Of a stretch of 35,011 nt of DNA, positions 30,301 through 35,011 are shown in pieces. The stretch lies in contig JAWCMT010000012.1 in NCBI GenBank assembly GCA_038849555.1, positions 1 to 35,011 of the forward strand, in the 5' to 3' direction. The DNA comes from JAOAIV01 sp038849555. Lineage in GTDB: Archaea > Thermoproteota > Bathyarchaeia > Bathyarchaeales > Bathycorpusculaceae. The position numbers were made by a program, and so were the translations under genes. A model generated the notes under the pieces. It had not been told where the DNA came from. It did not search any database and worked only from the letters and a program-made list of their open reading frames with translations. Position 1 is the first letter of the stretch. Each line of letters opens with the position of its first letter.

Positions 30301-30683
30301 GCTTTCACCATTTCACGCATGTTTTTAGGCGTAAAAGAGGATAAGCTTACTGACCAAAAGGATATGATCCACATGAAATTGAAGATGGGCTGCGACACTG
30401 CGTAAAAGAGGTTGAATATTTCTCCGAAAAGCATAACGCCTGCTGCAGCGAAAAGCTGTAGAAAAAAGTTCCAAGCTAAACCTATGATGTTGCCCAGTGT
30501 TAACAGGCTTAGTTTTTTAATGAATGCCCCATCCAGCTGGAAGATAAGGGAGAAAAAAAGCAAATTGAAGATTAAGAGAGCAACTGTGGATTCTATGCTA
30601 ATAAAGCGGAAAGAAGCAATTAGGCATAATGCAATTGTTTCTAAAAGTAAAGCGGCAACTATTTGAGTTATGCCAAATTTCAT
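30297..30683 (-). CDS. Four-helix membrane protein coupled to the processive GT2
   Basis: The product has 128 residues with about four membrane helices (roughly 7-26, 32-50, 58-85, 90-112) and a short basic C-terminus. I recognise no family. The stop overlaps the start of the glycosyltransferase by 4 nt (ATGA), so it is first in that operon and may be an accessory subunit for polymer export or anchoring. The start MKFGITQIVAALLLETIALC has GAGAAGG just upstream on the minus strand, which supports it. Confidence 0.7.
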   Translation of the reverse strand: MKFGITQIVAALLLETIALCLIASFRFISIESTVALLIFNLLFFSLIFQLDGAFIKKLSLLTLGNIIGLAWNFFLQLFAAAGVMLFGEIFNLFYAVSQPIFNFMWIISFWSVSLSSFTPKNMREMVKA

Positions 30684-30809
30684 TTGGCCTTCTCCCTTCT
30701 ATTCTATGGTATGCCCTTTTCAAGGGTTGTTTCTAAAAGTTAATTCTATAGGAGGTCGTTCAGTTTTAAAACTTGCGGCTACGCGCTATTCCAGAAATCG
30801 GTGGAGACG

Positions 30810-31418
30810 CTACGGATTTTCGCTTTTGAGAACAAGATTATCCATTACCATGCAGAGTACTTGGAAAACTTCGTTTGCATCCAAGTTATCAGTGTCCAAA
30901 ATCAGGTGGAACGGCGCGAAATCTTCGCCCAGACTAAAACCGTATAGTTTCTTGTAGATTGATTTGGTTCTTGCTTCTTTCTCCCTCAGCACTTGCAGAG
31001 CGTTTTCCACGGAGATTCCGTCTCTCTTGGCGATTCGGCGCGCCCGTTTCTCTTCAGAAGCAGCCAGCCATATCTTGAAGCCTGTTTTAAGCAGCCAAGG
31101 CATCGCCCAGCTATCTAAAATAACGTTTCCCTGCTCCGCGTACTGCAAGAGTTTATCGTCCACGGTCTTGTCAAATTGCGGGTTGCTTTCTCGCTTCTTC
31201 AAAAAGCTGATGCCCTCAGGGCTTTCCCACCAGCCGCGGCTGGAAGGGTTGTATCCTTCGTCTTTGGCTAGCTCCTTCAGCGCGTCTCCGCCTGAATAAT
31301 AGCGCAGCCCGTATTTCTGCGCGAGCTTCTTGGCTAGGGTGCTTTTTCCAGTTCCAGCCATGCCTGAAATGCAGACAACAATTTTTTTCTCGACAGCGGG
31401 CTTCTCGTTTCTGCTCAT
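30810..31418 (-). CDS. cmk: Cytidylate kinase, archaeal type
   Basis: This enzyme phosphorylates CMP/dCMP. The product has 202 residues. The P-loop GMAGTGKST is followed by LAKKLAQKYGLRYYSGGDAL, the typical archaeal Cmk sequence. VILDSWAMPWLLK and KIWLAASEEKRARRIAKRDG (lid region) follow, then LILDTDNLDANEVFQVL at the end. The frame opens at a TTG (31430), but the ATG at 31418 (MSRNEKPAVEKK) is more likely. The gene lies 25 nt downstream of the DUF106 gene, an order often seen in archaea near the ribosomal secY-adk region, so the two form an operon. Confidence 0.9.
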   Translation of the reverse strand: MSRNEKPAVEKKIVVCISGMAGTGKSTLAKKLAQKYGLRYYSGGDALKELAKDEGYNPSSRGWWESPEGISFLKKRESNPQFDKTVDDKLLQYAEQGNVILDSWAMPWLLKTGFKIWLAASEEKRARRIAKRDGISVENALQVLREKEARTKSIYKKLYGFSLGEDFAPFHLILDTDNLDANEVFQVLCMVMDNLVLKSENP

Positions 31419-31443
31419 GGTTCTGCTCAACCATGCATAGTGT

Positions 31444-31899
31444 TTATTCTATGGGCGTTATGCCTATTACGCGGGAGGCAAGAGTTCCGAAGAAGAAAGA
31501 GCATATCATGTACCAGATAAGCACGGGGATTCCGCCGAAGCCGGGCACGTAAGCTACAGAGTTTCCTCCGTAAACTGGAATTAGAAAAACCCACCAAATG
31601 ATTACGTAGCTAAAGGATATTGGAAGGAGAACTGTCTGCGGCTTCATCATTTTAGCCTGCATATTTCTTATCTGCGATTCTTTCTTTTTCAGTTTCTCAA
31701 TTTGCTTTGTGTCGTTAGCGCGCATGGCTTGCAGCAGCTGCGATTGGTACTCGGCTGTTTCCTTCCGCATCGCCTTGTATTCTTCCCAGCCGCACATGCG
31801 ATTTATCAGCAAACGCTGGATTGTCATGTTAAGAAAGGAAACGGCAAATGCGATAAGCATTACAATGAGTGTTGCTAACGGAATGTCTGTAATGAGCAT
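31444..31899 (-). CDS. DUF106 / EMC3-TMCO1-like membrane insertase (Oxa1 superfamily)
   Basis: The product has 151 residues. A first membrane helix (about 8-28) is followed by a cytoplasmic coiled-coil arm (residues about 36-85, basic and Gln/Glu-rich, with QIEKLKKKESQIRNMQAKMM) and two further helices (about 90-108 and 125-146). This three-helix plus coiled-coil layout is that of the archaeal DUF106 family, the homologues of EMC3, TMCO1 and Get1, which help insert membrane proteins. It is located in the cytoplasmic membrane. It is upstream of cmk in the same operon. The ATG at 31899 gives the usual short N-terminus. Confidence 0.9.
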   Translation of the reverse strand: MLITDIPLATLIVMLIAFAVSFLNMTIQRLLINRMCGWEEYKAMRKETAEYQSQLLQAMRANDTKQIEKLKKKESQIRNMQAKMMKPQTVLLPISFSYVIIWWVFLIPVYGGNSVAYVPGFGGIPVLIWYMICSFFFGTLASRVIGITPIE

Positions 31900-31984
31900 G
31901 TTCCCTTTTTTCTCCTTGCGCGGAAACGCCCCGGGTCTTTTAGCCTATTTTTCTTTTCTTGTTAATAACCATTTTTGCTCCTGA

Positions 31985-32420
31985 AAACCGCAAATCCTTC
32001 TTTCAACTCTTAAAACAGAGCAATCGCGCTGCCAAAGAAATATTGTTTCATAAAAAGTTGGCATTGCACTTCGACTACGTAGGCGTCAACGCTATAGCGG
32101 AGGGTTTACAGAAACTACTAACAAGCCAAATAAAGGAGAAAAGGAAAACACCGTTGCCGCAAAGCAAAACTGTTATTTGCTGCTTTCCCGTCCAAAAGCC
32201 TTCTCAGTCCCTCTCACCACATGCTTACCAGCGTTGCATGCGCAGAGGGTTTGCTGGGGCTTTGGGAGCCAAATTAAAGGAGAGATCTTTAGGAGAAGAG
32301 AAACATGGCAATCTGCTGCTGCAGATAAGCCGTATTTCCCAAAGCCCACTCAGCTCCTCCAAACTTGAACATGAAAAATAGCCCAAAAAAGGGGTGAGTT
32401 TTTGTGCGTTCTCAGCATGG
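31985..32420. other. Gene-poor stretch with a degenerate direct repeat
   Basis: This 436-nt region has no gene I trust. A plus-strand frame (31959-32381) exists but lacks family features and a promoter. Two similar segments, 32097-32139 and 32242-32284, share GC(G/A)GAGGGTTT, then GCCAAAT(T)AAAGGAGA, with a 2-nt length difference. The T-run at 32385-32390 (read on the minus strand) probably ends the beta-propeller gene transcript. Confidence 0.45.
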
Positions 32421-34898
32421 CTACCGCTTCCTCAGTATCAGAAGCCCAACAAGCACAACAGCAACGATTATGGCGACTGTGGAGATGGCGAAGTAGGTTT
32501 CGACTGGCGCTTGCGGCGTAGCTGTGGTTTCTGGCGTTGCTGGCGGTGCTTCCTCGACGTAAATGGCTGTTTCAGCAGACGAACCATAGTAGGATTCCGA
32601 GCCTGCAAAGCGGGCGATAACAGTGTACTTGCCCGGCACTGGTGGCTCAAAGGTGGCGCTGAAGAATCCATCTGCATCGCTTGAAGTTGTAGCAACCTCG
32701 TAGCAGTTGTTATTAGGGTCGACAACAGTTAGGGTAATTTCAACGCCTCTAACATCTGCAGGGCGCTCAAATTGCATATATACATATTTCATCCATTCGC
32801 CCATGCATTCATCAGCAACTGCTGGAACGCCGTTCGGGAACCGCTTCTGCAAGACTACGTCGTCAGTGCCTGGGGAAATATCTGTTACCGTGCCTTTCAC
32901 AAGAACAGATTTGCCAAGCTCGACTGCGGTATCAGGTGCTGAAACCGTAATAGCGCTAGGACCCTTACCTAAGGCGTATATACGTTGGTCATATGTGTTT
33001 TGTGTCACTATTATGCTGTCGCCGATAATTGCCAGAACGCCCCAATGTGTACTTCTCAAAAGACCGTCCACTCGCCAAATAAGATCTCCAGTGTTAGCGT
33101 CGAGACAAATGAATGGTGCGCCACGCGGTCTAGGATCAACAGGTGAATGCTCAGCATGAGCCAAATAGAACTTGCCATCTGCTATAAACATCGGCTCTAG
33201 CCACCAATAATTGCCTAGCTGATATTCAGTATAGGTATCATCCGCAACGTATCTCCACAGAAAAGCACCTGTTGTAGCGTTGTAGCAGTATACTATACCG
33301 CCTACACCTACCGAGTAGAATTTGCCATCATAAATGAACTTGCCGTCACCGAAGTACATGTCTTGGTATATTTGCGAGGGAGTTGGACCCCACAAGTAGT
33401 CGCCGGTTTCTATGCTGAATCCATAATGTTGCCTTGTCTCTTTTATGCTAAGTACGCCTACCTTGTCTTTTATGCTCCAAGCTACCCAACCGCCGCTCAT
33501 ACCAGCGAAACTTACTTGACCTTCTGCCCATTCAGAAGGTGCCTTCCAGGTCTTGTTGAACATCAACTGTCCTTCTGAGCCTGGCTTGAGATTAATAGCC
33601 CACAAAACCACTTGTGAAAGGTCTGTGTATGAACCCACTGCTCTATCCGCGTAGAATGTTGCACGTACTGCGCCAGGCAAATCTGTTGTGGTTATAGTCT
33701 TGTTCCACTCAATTCCCCTTGTGGCATCATAGGTCACACCGCGAACTGCGCTGCCCCAGCTTCCAAGAGATGAGCCTGAAAGATCACGCATGACAACCTT
33801 CGATGAATTCCATAGAGTCATCCAGCCTCCAGCTAAATCAATCGTATATCTGTATATTTCGCCGTTTGGTCCGTAAAGGTTGGTGCCTGAAGGAACATTT
33901 GTCATCGTGTATCGCCATTCGCCAGTTAGGGCTTCGAAAGCATGCCAAGTGGTCCCAACGGTAACCCACAGGTAAGAGAAAGCGCCGTGATAGTTGAACC
34001 CGTCCCAGTAAAGAATTTGACCGAATGCTATTCTGCGATTATCAAGGAAAGTTTTTGTCCACAATTCTCGTCCAGTGTGCAAATCGACTGCAACTACTTC
34101 TTGCTGTGGCTGGCCTGACTCAAATTTGTTATAGTAGAGTACTCCAGAAATGATCACTGAACCTGACCATTTGCCTTCATAAGCATCACCTATCCCGTAA
34201 CTGTGTGCATCGTAGTCTCCACCTATAAGCCCGCCCATGGTGTCACCTATTGGTCTTGTCCAAAGTATATGTGGGCTTTCAGGAGCTTCTGCGTTCCCTG
34301 GAGCGTACCACTGTTCTCCAATGCTAGTTCCCATTAAACTAAATGGTGCAAGCCAGTTTCCTCCAACAACTGCCCACTCTCTGAGCTGCGAATTTATCGG
34401 TCGCGTCCAATATTCGTTGGGCAACGCATGTCCAGGATAATAAGATATTGGTTCTTCCAGCGCAACCAATGTCAGCGGCTCGCTACTGCTTGCTAAGAAT
34501 GTTGTGTTAGCTGGGAGATATAACGTCGGATTAGGGTTTGTTTGTGTAGGAAAGTGCGCTTGCAGAGTGTAGTTGCCAGGCATTGTTGGAATGTATACAA
34601 CACCAGTTCCTCCGGTAGTGTCAGTTTTGTATGGTCCGAGGGTCTCGGTGATACCATCAGGTCTTGTAACCGTCACAGTCAAACCGGTGAAGCCGTCTGT
34701 TGGCCATAAAACTGAGTCCGCAATCCCAACATGAAGAAGAACTTCTTGGCCAACACCTACGGGGTTAGGCATGGCGCCTATGAAAGCATATGTTTTCTTT
34801 GACATTTGCGCATTGGCGTTTGGTAAAGCAATCAGTGTTACTGCAAAAGTTAAAACCAGAAATGTGGCGAATGCAACTGTAGCTTTGTTTTTGTTCAT
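32421..34898 (-). CDS. Secreted, membrane-anchored PQQ-type beta-propeller protein
   Basis: The product has 825 residues. The signal peptide is about 1-31 (ends NANAQ). An Ig-like N-terminal domain is followed by a large propeller with repeated blade motifs: VVAVDLHTGRELWTKTF, TTWHAFEALTGEWRYTM, YGFSIETGDYLWGP, VYCYNATTGAFLWRYVAD, FICLDANTGDLIWRVDG. An Ig-like domain (about 690-780) has ITVSAPDTAVELGKSVLVKG. A Thr/Pro stalk and one C-terminal membrane helix (802-822) with RKR anchor it. Propellers of this type scaffold or bind ligands; real PQQ use is not implied. It is probably a surface-layer-associated protein. AGGAGAAAAAG before the ATG and the upstream TATA box support the start. Confidence 0.88.
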   Translation of the reverse strand: MNKNKATVAFATFLVLTFAVTLIALPNANAQMSKKTYAFIGAMPNPVGVGQEVLLHVGIADSVLWPTDGFTGLTVTVTRPDGITETLGPYKTDTTGGTGVVYIPTMPGNYTLQAHFPTQTNPNPTLYLPANTTFLASSSEPLTLVALEEPISYYPGHALPNEYWTRPINSQLREWAVVGGNWLAPFSLMGTSIGEQWYAPGNAEAPESPHILWTRPIGDTMGGLIGGDYDAHSYGIGDAYEGKWSGSVIISGVLYYNKFESGQPQQEVVAVDLHTGRELWTKTFLDNRRIAFGQILYWDGFNYHGAFSYLWVTVGTTWHAFEALTGEWRYTMTNVPSGTNLYGPNGEIYRYTIDLAGGWMTLWNSSKVVMRDLSGSSLGSWGSAVRGVTYDATRGIEWNKTITTTDLPGAVRATFYADRAVGSYTDLSQVVLWAINLKPGSEGQLMFNKTWKAPSEWAEGQVSFAGMSGGWVAWSIKDKVGVLSIKETRQHYGFSIETGDYLWGPTPSQIYQDMYFGDGKFIYDGKFYSVGVGGIVYCYNATTGAFLWRYVADDTYTEYQLGNYWWLEPMFIADGKFYLAHAEHSPVDPRPRGAPFICLDANTGDLIWRVDGLLRSTHWGVLAIIGDSIIVTQNTYDQRIYALGKGPSAITVSAPDTAVELGKSVLVKGTVTDISPGTDDVVLQKRFPNGVPAVADECMGEWMKYVYMQFERPADVRGVEITLTVVDPNNNCYEVATTSSDADGFFSATFEPPVPGKYTVIARFAGSESYYGSSAETAIYVEEAPPATPETTATPQAPVETYFAISTVAIIVAVVLVGLLILRKR

Positions 34899-34947
34899 TT
34901 TTCTTTTTCTCCTAAAGTTTTGTGCTGAAACTGTTCCTTTCCGAGAA

Positions 34948-34955
34948 GTTTAAAG
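34948..34955 (-). promoter_or_regulatory. TATA box for the beta-propeller gene
   Basis: GTTTAAAG is centred about 54 nt before the ATG, giving a leader of about 28 nt that contains the AGGAG site. Confidence 0.45.
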
Positions 34956-34961
34956 AGTGGC

Positions 34962-34978
34962 TAGTACACCGTGTACTA
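34962..34978. promoter_or_regulatory. 17-bp perfect palindrome upstream of the beta-propeller promoter (likely operator)
   Basis: TAGTACAC-C-GTGTACTA has two perfect 8-bp arms around one base. Its centre lies about 18 nt upstream of the TATA box, next to where BRE would be. That position and symmetry fit a dimeric regulator site, either an activator or a repressor of TFB/TBP binding. Confidence 0.5.
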
Positions 34979-35011
34979 ATAGCCCAAACAAGAACAAGCG
35001 AGGAAAGCCAA

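Noticed and set aside
31959..32381. 140-residue plus-strand frame between DUF106 and the beta-propeller gene
   Set aside because: Odd composition, no domain, no promoter or ribosome site, and its internal similarity is at DNA level in different frames. It is probably not a gene.
1..35011. CRISPR arrays, insertion sequences or restriction systems
   Set aside because: No regularly spaced repeats, transposase motifs or terminal inverted repeats were found by reading the window.

Overview
The window looks archaeal, most likely from the Thermoproteota/Bathyarchaeia side, although the exact lineage cannot be fixed from sequence alone. Support comes from a class I lysyl-tRNA synthetase, UPF0147 and UPF0148 (SSSCA1-type) proteins, an EMC3/TMCO1-type DUF106 protein next to an archaeal cytidylate kinase, an archaeal ATP-dependent DNA ligase, a class III signal peptide pilin, Roadblock/LC7 proteins, and TATA-box promoters with short leaders. 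A run of 10 Ns at 5824-5833 marks a scaffold join, so this is probably a draft or metagenome assembly.

Layout. 1-5.8 kb is housekeeping: the N-terminal half of SMC (minus, cut by the window edge), a small membrane protein, tRNA-Glu(UUC), an HD phosphohydrolase, thymidylate kinase, an unknown protein paired with UPF0148, and UPF0147. 5.8-6.1 kb holds the gap and a gene remnant. 6.2-7.6 kb encodes a surface beta-helix (NosD-like) protein. 7.8-13.2 kb is a plus-strand run: a COG2509-like flavoprotein, then a tightly packed set of a zinc-ribbon protein, a membrane protein, a helical protein, a second zinc-ribbon protein, and an SPFH protein with three C-terminal zinc ribbons. This set resembles the bacterial YdjG/YdjH/YdjI membrane-stress module and is the best candidate here for an under-described system. 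13.3-15.1 kb holds lysS and tRNA-Arg(GCG).

15.1-20.7 kb, mainly minus strand, holds serC-like, serA and DUF1015 (serine biosynthesis), then a block with a pilin, a coiled-coil protein and two Roadblock/LC7 proteins. 21.4-25.8 kb holds a winged-helix protein, DNA ligase, a TPR-like protein, an ECF-transporter S component that lacks any ATG/GTG/TTG start, and an AIR-synthase/HypE-like protein. The plus strand is strongly G+T-rich across about 15-20.7 kb and strongly A+C-rich across about 21.3-25.8 kb, whichever strand the genes lie on. This strand-composition flip crosses the pilin gene.

25.8-30.7 kb is a cell-envelope cluster: two tandem GT2 glycosyltransferases, a radical SAM protein, a large processive GT2 and two small membrane proteins. 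30.8-31.9 kb carries cmk and the DUF106/EMC3-like insertase. 32.4-34.9 kb encodes a large secreted PQQ-type beta-propeller protein with a C-terminal membrane anchor and a 17-bp palindrome upstream of its TATA box.
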